From Salinispora fenicalii (GTDB lineage: Bacteria; Actinomycetota; Actinomycetes; Mycobacteriales; Micromonosporaceae): a stretch of 64,000 nucleotides of DNA. A program made the translations under genes and the position numbers. Under the pieces are notes generated by a model. The model searched no databases and had not been told where the DNA came from. It worked only from the letters and a program-made list of their open reading frames with translations. This document shows, piece after piece, positions 35,284 through 43,731 of this stretch (positions within the stretch are counted from its first letter, which is position 1; the number at the start of each line of letters is the position of its first letter). The DNA is taken from NCBI RefSeq assembly GCF_000514815.1, contig NZ_KI911472.1, forward strand, positions 26,771 to 90,770. Reading direction: 5' to 3'.

Positions 35284-36033
35284 CTAGTGACGCAGGTCGA
35301 CGTCCTCCGGTACGTGAAGGCACTCCGCCAGCAGGGCCACGATGTCGAGCCAGGCCCGTTGCGCGTGCCGCTGGTGGTAGCCGACGCCGGGGAGCACAGT
35401 CTGGTCGGCCGCCAACGGTGGGTGGTGGAAGGCGTGCAGGGCCCCGCCGTAGACAACGAGGCGCCAATCGACGTCCGCGGCCTGCATCTCGGCGGTGAAC
35501 GCGTCCCGTTGGGCCGGCGACACGATCGGGTCCTCCGACCCGACCCCGGCCCACACCGGGCAGCGAATGTGCGCCGCCTCGCCCGGCCGGCCTGTGGTCA
35601 TTGCGTTAATCGTTGCGATCCCGCGCAGATTGGCGGCGTCGCGGCCGAGTTCCAGCACGATTGCTCCCCCGATGCCGTAGCCGATGGCGGCGATCCGGTC
35701 CGGGTCGGTCCGTGGCTCGGCGTACAGCACGTCAAGCGCTGCGTGGCCGATGCCGCGCATCCGATCGGGGTCAGCGAGCAGCGGATTCAGGCGCGCCAGC
35801 ATCTCCTGGGGGTCGGTGAACCAGCGTCCACCGTGAATGTCGAAGGCCAGCGCCACGTACCCCAACTCCGCGAGGGCGTCGGCCCGGCGGCGCTGAAAGT
35901 CGTTGAGCCCCGGCCCCTCGGGTCCGACCAGGACCGCTGGCCGGCGGTCGGCGCCGACGGGCAGGGCGAGGTGCCCGATCATCGTCAGGCCGTCGGCCGG
36001 GTACTCGACCGAACTCGTCGTGATGGACGTCAT
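35284..36033 (-). CDS. Dienelactone-hydrolase-fold protein without the nucleophile
   Basis: 249 residues with an alpha/beta-hydrolase fold of the dienelactone hydrolase family: RPAVLVGPEGPGLND, LGYVALAFDIHGG, DRIAAIGYGIGGAIVLEL, VWAGVGSEDPIVSPAQRDAF and a late GALHAFHHP. Asp168 and His200 of the catalytic triad are present, but the nucleophile position in G-x-Nuc-x-G is Gly120 (GYGIGG) where the family has Cys or Ser. It therefore probably does not hydrolyse esters by the usual route. No clear ribosome binding site. It stands alone. Confidence 0.75.
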   Translation of the reverse strand: MTSITTSSVEYPADGLTMIGHLALPVGADRRPAVLVGPEGPGLNDFQRRRADALAELGYVALAFDIHGGRWFTDPQEMLARLNPLLADPDRMRGIGHAALDVLYAEPRTDPDRIAAIGYGIGGAIVLELGRDAANLRGIATINAMTTGRPGEAAHIRCPVWAGVGSEDPIVSPAQRDAFTAEMQAADVDWRLVVYGGALHAFHHPPLAADQTVLPGVGYHQRHAQRAWLDIVALLAECLHVPEDVDLRH

Positions 36034-36169
36034 GAAGCCGGACTATAGCGATCGTCGAGCCCGGACAGACAGATGTTTCGCCACAGGCAGATCAGCCGAC
36101 GGCGTCGGCTCTCGCGGTTCATGTCAGCACTTCCAGTCAGGGCTGCCCACCGACCTACTCGACGGCTTT

Positions 36170-36391
36170 CTCGCTCACACCAGACTGATACTCGTCGTTG
36201 CCGACGCGGACGTCCCCGGTTCATGGGTGCATGAGGATTCCCTCGACGGGCTCGGAGACGTGGTGATCTGGGGACGGGACGAGGAGCAGGTCGCGGCAGA
36301 ATTTCGGTGGCCGGAGACGACTGACGCCCTTACCTCCCTTGAGGCACTTCCCGCCGCGTGGGCGGCTACCGGTGCTCGGCTGCCCGCTTGA
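36170..36391 (+). pseudogene. Start-less coding remnant
   Basis: A plus-strand frame with protein-like content and no usable start: LLDGFLAHTRLILVVADADV, GSWVHEDSLDGLGDVVIWGR and DEEQVAAEFRWPETT. No named family recognised. It seems to be the 3' part of a lost gene. Confidence 0.35.
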
Positions 36392-36686
36392 GAGCCTGGC
36401 GCAGCGGAGCGAGCGGAGGCGTACCAGACAGGCCCGCGTCATCGCGATAGAGCCGACAGGCGAGCCCGGCCGTTCCCGTCGAAGCGGCAAACGGGTCACA
36501 GCCGTCTATCAAGATCGTCGGGGAGCCGGCGAACCCTACCGCCTCCGCCTCAGCCTGGTCGGCCACCACACGGGTGCTGAACTGGACTTCGGGTAGGCCA
36601 ACGTCGTCTAGGGCCTTACGCAAGATCATCGCGGCCGGCTCTTCGTTGGGACAATCATCAACTACCAACAGCTGCACATCCACCAC
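36366..36686 (-). CDS. Thioredoxin-like protein (mercury-locus type)
   Basis: 106 residues from a GTG at 36686 (GGGAGGGG ten bases before). Sequence order: VDVQLLVVDDCPNEEPA, LPEVQFSTRVVADQAEAEAV, GFAGSPTILIDGCDPFA, GLACRLYRDDAGLSG. This is the small thioredoxin-fold family often annotated with alkylmercury lyase or as thioredoxin family proteins; it has one cysteine at the active-site loop (DDCP) instead of CxxC. It probably binds a thiol or metal; redox partner unknown. Its end overlaps the plus-strand remnant by 26 bases. Confidence 0.65.
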   Translation of the reverse strand: MVDVQLLVVDDCPNEEPAAMILRKALDDVGLPEVQFSTRVVADQAEAEAVGFAGSPTILIDGCDPFAASTGTAGLACRLYRDDAGLSGTPPLAPLRQALKRAAEHR

Positions 36687-36753
36687 CCCATCATCACCCC
36701 TCCCGACGTCGAGCTGCCCGACAAGCACTTGCTTGACTTCTAGGGATGATCGG

Positions 36754-36990
36754 ATGCCTTGCCACGGTCTGGTCCTGGACTGGGGTACCTTCTGGGACAT
36801 CGTCGGGCGCGCTCGCGTCGAGGCGGGCAGGGACACCGAACGCGTTGCGCAGGTTCTTCTTCGCCAGCTTCGCGAACTGTCGCCGGGCGAGATCGAAGAG
36901 TTCCAGGAACACCTCCTGCGATGGGGACTGAGCGCCTGTGCTTTGGGGTCGGCCTGCCCAACGCGCGGCGCCGGTACCACGCGTTACTGA
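36754..36990 (+). pseudogene. DUF4240 N-terminal fragment
   Basis: ATG 36754 opens a frame reading LDWGTFWDIVGRARVEAGRD, TERVAQVLLRQLRELSPGEIE and EFQEHLLRW, the conserved amino-terminal half of DUF4240 proteins. After about residue 56 the homology is lost and the frame ends soon. The family is often found near SMI1/KNR4-like and immunity genes. It is a truncated gene. Confidence 0.6.
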
Positions 36991-37030
36991 ACCCAGGGTG
37001 GCAGCACCGTTCGAGTCGGGCCAGGCTCCG

Positions 37031-37059
37031 GGGAGCCCGCTCATCAAGAGCGGGCTCCC
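37031..37059. terminator. Terminator hairpin after drmB
   Basis: A 12-base perfect stem GGGAGCCCGCTC (37031-37042) / GAGCGGGCTCCC (37048-37059) with a five-base loop, 96 bases past the drmB stop on the minus strand. No T-run. Confidence 0.7.
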
Positions 37060-37154
37060 GAAATCAGCACATCCGGATGTTGCTCTTCAACGGCGACTGC
37101 ACCCCTTCGCGGCGAGGCGACCTCGCACCAGCAACCGCCCCCTTCTGCAGCCGG

Positions 37155-38795
37155 TCAGGTGGAGATCCGCAGGTAGCCGTTCCGTCCGAACAACACGCCA
37201 CGGTCCAGGAACCGATTGAAGACTCGGCACGACGGCTCACCCAGGTGCATGCAGGCCGCACAAGCCCCACTGCCAATCCCGCACCCCGGATCCAGCGGAC
37301 AACGATGCTCCGCGGCAACGAAGGCGGTCAGCAGGTCGTCGAGGTTCGATTCGAAGACCGCCTGCATGCCGCCGAGTACGAAGTCGCCCCGGGCCGCCGT
37401 GTACAGGAAGAAGCCGAGATGGTGGGGCACGAGATACTCGCTGAGCACGTCGCGCTCGATGCCGGAGAAGACAGCGGTCTGCCGGATGAGCCGGTGGGCA
37501 TAGGTGTGAATCAGCTTCAGTACGTCGGCCCCGATCGACGCTACCCGTGGATCGTCGCGTTTGTCGGGAACCGAGGCCGACTCCAGGATGGCGACTCGGG
37601 CCACAGCCGGGTCGGTGCAATCCGGCGTCCATCCCGGAAGCCGGTGACTGCGACCGGCGAGCCACGCCGCGACCCGGATCGGGTCGAGCCGGATCAGGAA
37701 CGCCTCGGTCTCGGCGAGGTTGCCGTAGAGCCGGTAGCCGCCCCGCTTGCCTCGGAACGGCACCAGCCGACACTTCGACGGATCGTCCTCGCCCCGCGTG
37801 TAGCCGTACATGGCGTTGAGGATTGGGAACTTGTCGACCAGGTCGAGCCCGTCGATGCCGGCCCGTCGCAGGGCCGGCGGATACTTCTCCCGGTAGCGCC
37901 GCTCGAGCGGGTCGTCGCGGTCCGGCAGGCGTAACGCTGTCGTTGGTGTCCGACTCTCGGCCAGGGCCATCGCGATGTCGACGGCCTCCCGTTCGGCCAC
38001 GGTACGTCGGGTCGGGGGAAGCCGGTCGACCGGGTGATCGCCCGCCTTGGCCAACTGGCCAGCCTGCTCGGCGGACGTGATCACCTGCAAACCCTCGACC
38101 ACCCAGATCAGCGCCTTGCGCGGATCACCGGCGTGGGTGAGGTTCTCCCGATGCTTGGACCGAGATGGGCTGATCAGCACCATGCCCCGCGGCACATAGA
38201 CCATGCGGGCCTTGTGAACGTTCCAGCGCACTGCGCCGGCACCACACACGCACTTCTTATGGAAACCCAGCCCCTGCATCGTCGGCGTGTCACAGACCGG
38301 GCATACGAAGCGAATGTCCGCGGCCTTGGCGCTCCTCGGCACGACCACCCGTACGTCGTCGTGCTGCGGGCAACGCCGGATCCAGGGTTCGGTGATCGCC
38401 CCGCACTCGTGCACGCCGACGAAGTGCAGCTGACCCCAGGCACGTTTGCCGCACTTGCAGTGTGCCTCCTCGGACGTGCCGATGCGTTTGCAGACCCGGC
38501 ACAGCCATATTCGCGGGTACCTCTCGACCGTCACGCCACGGCGTTCATCGAGCTCGACGACCTCCACCGGCACCTTGCGCAGCAGCTCTTCGGCCATGCC
38601 GCCGTCGGTGTCGTTGGCGGTCCATGCGCCGATCTCGGCCAACAGACTCCACCGCACCACGTCGGAGTCGATCTCGATCGGGTTCGGGGCTGACCACTCA
38701 TCAACTCGGTAGATGTCGCCGCGCAGGTCAACGGTCTGTGCCGGCAGGAAGGTACGCAGGATTTGGCTGCCGCTGCGGGAACCCAGTTTCGCCAT
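37155..38795 (-). CDS. drmB: DrmB-like DUF1998 zinc protein
   Basis: 546 residues, starting at ATG 38795, 11 bases after the DrmA stop. The amino half holds several zinc-ribbon-like cysteine groups (CRVCKRIGTSEEAHCKCGKRA; FVCPVCDTPTMQGLGF; CVCGAGAV). The carboxy third is a DUF1998 domain, with HTYAHRLIRQTAVFSGIERD and HHLGFFLYTAARGD, and ends in a cysteine cluster CPLDPGCGIGSGACAACMHLG. This matches DrmB of DISARM anti-phage systems, where DrmA and DrmB form a core complex that recognises phage DNA. Here the partner is the adjacent DrmA-like helicase. Cysteine positions support a zinc-bound structural protein rather than an enzyme. Confidence 0.83.
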   Translation of the reverse strand: MAKLGSRSGSQILRTFLPAQTVDLRGDIYRVDEWSAPNPIEIDSDVVRWSLLAEIGAWTANDTDGGMAEELLRKVPVEVVELDERRGVTVERYPRIWLCRVCKRIGTSEEAHCKCGKRAWGQLHFVGVHECGAITEPWIRRCPQHDDVRVVVPRSAKAADIRFVCPVCDTPTMQGLGFHKKCVCGAGAVRWNVHKARMVYVPRGMVLISPSRSKHRENLTHAGDPRKALIWVVEGLQVITSAEQAGQLAKAGDHPVDRLPPTRRTVAEREAVDIAMALAESRTPTTALRLPDRDDPLERRYREKYPPALRRAGIDGLDLVDKFPILNAMYGYTRGEDDPSKCRLVPFRGKRGGYRLYGNLAETEAFLIRLDPIRVAAWLAGRSHRLPGWTPDCTDPAVARVAILESASVPDKRDDPRVASIGADVLKLIHTYAHRLIRQTAVFSGIERDVLSEYLVPHHLGFFLYTAARGDFVLGGMQAVFESNLDDLLTAFVAAEHRCPLDPGCGIGSGACAACMHLGEPSCRVFNRFLDRGVLFGRNGYLRIST

Positions 38796-38806
38796 GTCGC
38801 CCGCCT

Positions 38807-41800
38807 TCAGTCGTGAATTGGAGCTTGGGCCTCGACATCGCGCAGGCTCCGCATCGGGGAGGGGTAGCCGATCTCGCTGATGAACCGGGCCGCGGTGGCC
38901 GGGTTTTCCAGGTCGGCGAACCATTCACGGACCCACTCGATGATCTGCTGCCGGTGCCGGGAGTCCTCCGGCCCGTCGAGACCGAGGAGCTTCGCCACGG
39001 CCGCTGCTTCGAGGTCGGGCGTTAGTTCCGCGTCGCGGACGTACTGGCGCAGCTTCGCCGGTGTGCTCAATCGCTGTCTGCTGGCCGGCTCGTGCACCAT
39101 CAGGGTGCGCGCCGCAACCAGTCCGGGGAGCGTGAGGGCCAGGACCCGCCGGCTGCGGCGCGTGATCGGGATGGCGTCAACGAACCGATCGCCCTGGCGT
39201 ACGTACTTGTCGAAGTGCCGGAACGTTTGGGCGTCGCGTTCCCGGCCGATTTTGTGCAGGACGTACACGAGACCCGGGCGCCGGCGACCGACCCGGGCGG
39301 TGGCCTGGATGAACTCGGCGGTCGTCAACGGCAACCCCAGCATCACCATCGTGTTGAGCCGGTCGATGTCCACCCCGTGTGACATCATTGAGCTGGCCGC
39401 GATCACGTGAATGCGATCCGCGAACTTCTCCTCGGGCTTTCCTAGCCGTTCCAGGATGTCGCGCACCTCGTCGAAGCCGGTCTGCCCGGTGAGCTGCTCG
39501 ACGTTGATGCCATCGACGGTGTTGTTGCTGTCGAGGCTTCGGCCGGCGGCCTCGACGTCGTAGAGGGTGGAGCCGTACACCACGTTTGTGCCGTAGAGGC
39601 TGAGCAGTTCGTCGACGTGCTTCGGATCGATGCCGGCTTCCGTGCAGACAGCCGATGGCTCGTCTACCAGCCGGCGTACGCAGTGCTGCAAGGCGTCCAG
39701 GGTCCGGTCGCTGACGTGCTCGAGCGTCACCCCGCGCGGCGCGACCGCCACGAAACGCCGTTGCTTCTCCGCCGTGCGTACCGTCCAGAAGGACTCGCCG
39801 GAGCGAGGACCTGGCTGCGGGAAGACTCGGCCTTCGCGCCGGTAGAGGACCTCGACCTGCCGGTCGTACCCGGTGAGCGTCGCGCTGCTGGCGACGATCT
39901 TGGCGTGGCTACCGGACAGCTCCTGCTGTAGGTGGTCAAGCAGACTCTCGTAATGCGAGTTGACGGCACCGAGACTGTCGCGGAGCAGGTGCAACTCGTC
40001 CTGCAGACGCAGCGACGGTGCGAACCGTTCCGCCGGCATCGGCAGCGGATTGAGTGTTCCCTGGCAGTCGGGCACCAGACAGCCGTTGGGCGCCTTCGAC
40101 CTGGTCGCGTAGGTGAAGCCGTGCCAGTCGAGTGAGCAGATCTTCTGCGGTGGCCCGACGAGACCGCGCATCGCCTGCTGCAGGCCAATCGATGCGCCCT
40201 TGTCCAGTGTTCCCACCACCACGGTGGGGAGGAAGCGGAAGATCTCCTGGTCGACGATGTACACCGGCAGGGCCCCGCGCTTCCAGGAGCAGTGCGGGTT
40301 GGTGCAGTGATGTTCCAGCTTCCAGCGTCGTCGGTCGAACTTCATCCGCAGGTTCTCGTCGCGGCAGAACGGACAGTGCAGCAGTACCCGGTATTTGTCA
40401 GGTACTCCCGGGCTGTCCGGACCGATCTCGTCACTCCCTGGCTTGGGCACGATCTTGTTGGGCGTACTTGTCTGGCCGACCAGGAAGCCGAGGCTGAACG
40501 GGGCACCTTTGACATCGGCTACCCGGCGTGCCACCGCATCCCGGCGCACCAACTCGGCGCCGGCGAGCGCGTCGGCGAAACGCTGCGTCTGTTGCAAGCT
40601 CAGCAACCGGAGGGGAAATCGGGACCAGGCCGTCACGCCGGTGCGCTTGCCGGTGAGCCGGTCGAAGAAGGCCGTCATCAACAACAGCCCCAGGTAGGTC
40701 TCGGTCTTGCCGCCACCGGTGGCGAACCACACGGTGTCGACGATCTTCGCGTCATCGGCGGGTTCGGCGAGGAAGCGGGTGGCGGACAGCAGAAAGCCAA
40801 CCTGGAACGGCCGCCAGGTGTCGTAGCCACGCCCCTTCGCGCTCCACCCGATCGCCCTGTTCATCAGCTGGAACGACTGGCGGATATCCCGGTTGGTCTG
40901 TAGGAGCTTCAGCCCGGCTCGAAGCCGGTCGACTTCGGCGAACACGTCGGCTGCCGCCTTGTCCGCCTCGGCGCGCATTCCCGCCGTCCAACCCTCGGCA
41001 GCCTCCCCGGCGGCCAGCACCGATGGAGACCAGTGGGCCTGGTCGTACTCTTCGAGCGCATCGACCAGTGCGGTGAGTTCCGGAATCGGGTCGGCGGCGA
41101 GCCGTTCAAACGACAGCGTCGGCTCCGGCCGACTGCTGTTCCAATAGGTGGGGCGGAAGGTCTGCACCGTGGTGGTGTCGGAACTGCGAAACACCCCGGG
41201 TGCGGGCACCTCGACACCAACGTTGATGCCGTACGCCGGTACGTCGCGGTCGTAGCGGAAGCTGTCCGGCAGGGCCTCCAACTGGAACGGGGTGGTGGTG
41301 AGACCGGCGACCTCCAGCTCTGTTTCGTACAGGTGCGAGTCGGTCAGATCGCGCGAATCTTCCGGGCTGGTGTTGATCATTTGTACGACAAGTTCGGTGT
41401 CCTGGTGCCAATCCTCCACATCGACCCGGACTTCGGCCGTCAGGCCCGGCGCACCCACCGTCGCGAAGGCATCTCGCAGCTGCTCGCCGCCGAAGGTTCC
41501 ACCATCGGCGGTGGCCACGACGGAGATCTTCTCCTCGACGGGACCGGTACGCCACCAGCGCCGGTTTGGGTCCGGACCATCCTTGGGTTCCTTGATCCAG
41601 GCCCGGGCCCGCACCGTTACCGTCATCGACCACGGCGGCACCTCGGCGGGGCGCAACCGGATGCCGATCGCGCACGGGTCCAGTCGCTCGGCTCGGTCGT
41701 CGCCGGTGCCCCGACGCGCCTCGGCCTCGCATGCGAGGCGCCCCAGCCAGAAGGTCCCCGATGGCGCCACTTCCAGTCGATCCAGGTCGTCGCCTCTGCC

Positions 41801-41881
41801 CGCCGCGACCACACGTCGATCGAGCCAGGTGACGAAGGCATCGCACGCCTCCTCCAGCGACTGCGCCGCCTTGCCGCTCAT
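38807..41881 (-). CDS. drmA: DrmA-like SF2 helicase
   Basis: 1024 residues from ATG 41881, overlapping the sigma-factor stop by ATGA. About 450 residues of beta-rich N-terminal region precede a split helicase core: motif I TVWFATGGGKTETYLGLL, motif II LQDELHLL, motif III SSATLTGYDRQ, motif V ASSMMSHGVDIDRLNTMVML and motif VI FIQATARVGRRRPG. A zinc ribbon-like insert with CPFC and CTNPHC lies between motifs. This is the architecture of DrmA, the DISARM translocase. Typical DISARM also has DrmC (PLD) and a methylase; none is in the window. Acts on DNA in the cytoplasm; anti-phage function is inferred from the family. Confidence 0.87.
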   Translation of the reverse strand: MSGKAAQSLEEACDAFVTWLDRRVVAAGRGDDLDRLEVAPSGTFWLGRLACEAEARRGTGDDRAERLDPCAIGIRLRPAEVPPWSMTVTVRARAWIKEPKDGPDPNRRWWRTGPVEEKISVVATADGGTFGGEQLRDAFATVGAPGLTAEVRVDVEDWHQDTELVVQMINTSPEDSRDLTDSHLYETELEVAGLTTTPFQLEALPDSFRYDRDVPAYGINVGVEVPAPGVFRSSDTTTVQTFRPTYWNSSRPEPTLSFERLAADPIPELTALVDALEEYDQAHWSPSVLAAGEAAEGWTAGMRAEADKAAADVFAEVDRLRAGLKLLQTNRDIRQSFQLMNRAIGWSAKGRGYDTWRPFQVGFLLSATRFLAEPADDAKIVDTVWFATGGGKTETYLGLLLMTAFFDRLTGKRTGVTAWSRFPLRLLSLQQTQRFADALAGAELVRRDAVARRVADVKGAPFSLGFLVGQTSTPNKIVPKPGSDEIGPDSPGVPDKYRVLLHCPFCRDENLRMKFDRRRWKLEHHCTNPHCSWKRGALPVYIVDQEIFRFLPTVVVGTLDKGASIGLQQAMRGLVGPPQKICSLDWHGFTYATRSKAPNGCLVPDCQGTLNPLPMPAERFAPSLRLQDELHLLRDSLGAVNSHYESLLDHLQQELSGSHAKIVASSATLTGYDRQVEVLYRREGRVFPQPGPRSGESFWTVRTAEKQRRFVAVAPRGVTLEHVSDRTLDALQHCVRRLVDEPSAVCTEAGIDPKHVDELLSLYGTNVVYGSTLYDVEAAGRSLDSNNTVDGINVEQLTGQTGFDEVRDILERLGKPEEKFADRIHVIAASSMMSHGVDIDRLNTMVMLGLPLTTAEFIQATARVGRRRPGLVYVLHKIGRERDAQTFRHFDKYVRQGDRFVDAIPITRRSRRVLALTLPGLVAARTLMVHEPASRQRLSTPAKLRQYVRDAELTPDLEAAAVAKLLGLDGPEDSRHRQQIIEWVREWFADLENPATAARFISEIGYPSPMRSLRDVEAQAPIHD

Positions 41882-43446
41882 CGGGTCTTCCTCTCCGTCG
41901 ACGCGCCGTGCCCCGGTTCGCTGACTAGGTACGGCCGTAGCGCCACCGTCTCCGTTGACCGCTGTAGCTTGCTCATGGCTTTTCCCTGGATCTGGCGGAT
42001 CCGTTCGCGGCTGACGCCATGGTCGGCAGCGATATCGTCCAGGGTCTCTTCCGCGCCGGTGCCGAGACCGAACCTGCGACGGATCACGTTGGCGGCTCGG
42101 TCGGGGAGCACCGTGCGGAGCAGGCGGTCGATCTCGCCGCGCAGTGTCGCGTGTTCGACGATTGTCGCCGGGTCGGTCCGCCCATCGCGCTCCTCGTCGT
42201 GGACGAGGACGTCCGCGAGGCGGAGGTCGCCATCCATACTGAGAAGCAGGTCGATGCTGAGCACTGGTTGACTGATTTCGAGCATCGCCTGCACCTTGCC
42301 CGGCTCCATGCCGGTAGCGTCGGCCAGTTCGTCGAGCGTCGGCTCCCGGTCCAGCCGGTCCGCGAACTTCCGGGCGGCCCGTCGAATCTTCTGAACCCGG
42401 TCGTGGACATGCATGGGTATGCGGATGGTCCGGCCGTGGTTGCCGATGCCCTGCTCGATGCCTTGCTTGATCCACCACGTCGCGTAGGTGGAGAACTTGT
42501 AGCCCTTGGAGCCGTCGAATAGACGGGCGGCGTGCATCAGGCCCAGGTTGCCGTCCTGGATGCGGTCGGCAAACTCGACGCCGGACTGGCGGTATTGCCG
42601 GGCTTTGGCGATCGACACCACGAGTCGCAGATTCGCGCACACCAACGCCGTGTGAGCTCGCTGCCCCTCGATCACGCGGCTTCGTAGTGACCGGCGGTCC
42701 GCTGCTGACAGGTCCGTTCCACCGGTGTCGAGCGCGGTCCGTGCCGCTGCGCCTTGCACCATCAACGACCAGAGCTCCACCTCACGAGCGGCGTTGATCA
42801 ACGGGTACCGACCGATCTCCCGGAGATACTGGCGAACCGTGTCATCGGGTAGTTCGGAGCCCTTCGCGGCGGACCTGACCGGTCCCGCGTCGGACACGGC
42901 TGCGAGGTCAACGCCGGCGTCCGCCAAGCGGCCGAGCAACTCACCGGTCTGTGCTGCGGTGAGGCTTCGCCGAGTTGCGAGCAGTGCGACCTCGGCGCGG
43001 GTGAGCCTTCCCCCCGTCCGGGTCCAATCACCGAGAAGGTCCTCGAACGCCTGGCCGACGACATCATCTGCGGGAAAGGGAACGGGAGGCGCAGGATCGT
43101 CATCGAACATCCACCCGGCGTCACTGTCTGGTGGGTCATCGTCCGGTTTGGGCTCAAGACTGCTTACGTTCGTCCCGGTGGCGGTCCCGGTCCCGGTGGT
43201 GGTATCGGTGGCGCTGGTGGTGGCCGGGGCTTCGGCCACCGGGGTGGCGTCTGAAGGCCGGGTGTGGTCGCTGCTGGCGTGAGGCCGGGCCAGCGCCGCC
43301 ACGAGCGCATCGATATCGCTGCGGGTAAGGCGGTGTCGAGCGACGAATTTCGCAATCGCGGACTGTGCCTGGTGTACGTCCTGGTTGTCGATGATCGCGC
43401 GTAGTTCGTCCATGAGTGCAGCAGACGTTCTTGCGGATCGCACCAT
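41878..43446 (-). CDS. RpoD-like sigma factor coupled to DrmAB
   Basis: 522 residues. A region 1.1-like segment (about 12-55) is followed by a Thr/Asp/Pro-rich linker. Region 1.2 reads TVRQYLREIGRYPLI; region 2 LRLVVSIAKARQY, GVEFADRIQDGNLGLMHAA and KFSTYATWWIKQGIEQGI; region 3 HVHDRVQKIRRAARKF and LDELADATGMEP; region 4 DRAANVIRRRFGL and LDDIAADHGVSRERIRQIQ. It is a group 1/2 type factor, not an ECF. A start at 43413 (MDELRA) is possible, but the 43446 ATG is joined to an upstream seven-codon ORF by TAA-ATG. Its stop overlaps drmA, so it is co-translated with a defence helicase; it may direct transcription of the unit itself or of other defence genes. Confidence 0.88.
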   Translation of the reverse strand: MVRSARTSAALMDELRAIIDNQDVHQAQSAIAKFVARHRLTRSDIDALVAALARPHASSDHTRPSDATPVAEAPATTSATDTTTGTGTATGTNVSSLEPKPDDDPPDSDAGWMFDDDPAPPVPFPADDVVGQAFEDLLGDWTRTGGRLTRAEVALLATRRSLTAAQTGELLGRLADAGVDLAAVSDAGPVRSAAKGSELPDDTVRQYLREIGRYPLINAAREVELWSLMVQGAAARTALDTGGTDLSAADRRSLRSRVIEGQRAHTALVCANLRLVVSIAKARQYRQSGVEFADRIQDGNLGLMHAARLFDGSKGYKFSTYATWWIKQGIEQGIGNHGRTIRIPMHVHDRVQKIRRAARKFADRLDREPTLDELADATGMEPGKVQAMLEISQPVLSIDLLLSMDGDLRLADVLVHDEERDGRTDPATIVEHATLRGEIDRLLRTVLPDRAANVIRRRFGLGTGAEETLDDIAADHGVSRERIRQIQGKAMSKLQRSTETVALRPYLVSEPGHGASTERKTR

Positions 43447-43470
43447 TTAGGTGATGATGGCGGTAGTCAT
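43447..43470 (-). CDS. Seven-codon upstream ORF of the sigma gene
   Basis: ATG at 43470 follows GGGAGG with a four-base gap and encodes MTTAIIT. Its TAA is immediately followed by the ATG of the sigma factor, which itself has no ribosome binding site, so the sigma gene is probably translated by reinitiation. Confidence 0.45.
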   Translation of the reverse strand: MTTAIIT

Positions 43471-43731
43471 GCTTCCTCCCCTGGCTGGTAGCGCTCAGCG
43501 TAGGGAATGGGTGCGACAAAGGACATGAATCGAACAAATGTTCCATTTTCCTCGTCGGTGCCGCGGGCTCAGACTCCCGACCCGGGCCGCATGTTCGACG
43601 AGTTCGTCCGGCTCGTCCACCACGAAAGGTGTTGAGCAATAGCTGACGTGGACGTAGCGGCCGACGCGGCTTCGATCTGCCCGGTGAGTGAGGAGGTGGG
43701 AATCAGGAATCTCCGCGCCCACCAGGAGCTG

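Noticed and set aside
43495..43722. 75-codon minus-strand frame upstream of the sigma operon
   Set aside because: Part of the translation looks protein-like, but the GTG start lacks a binding site and I recognise no relatives.
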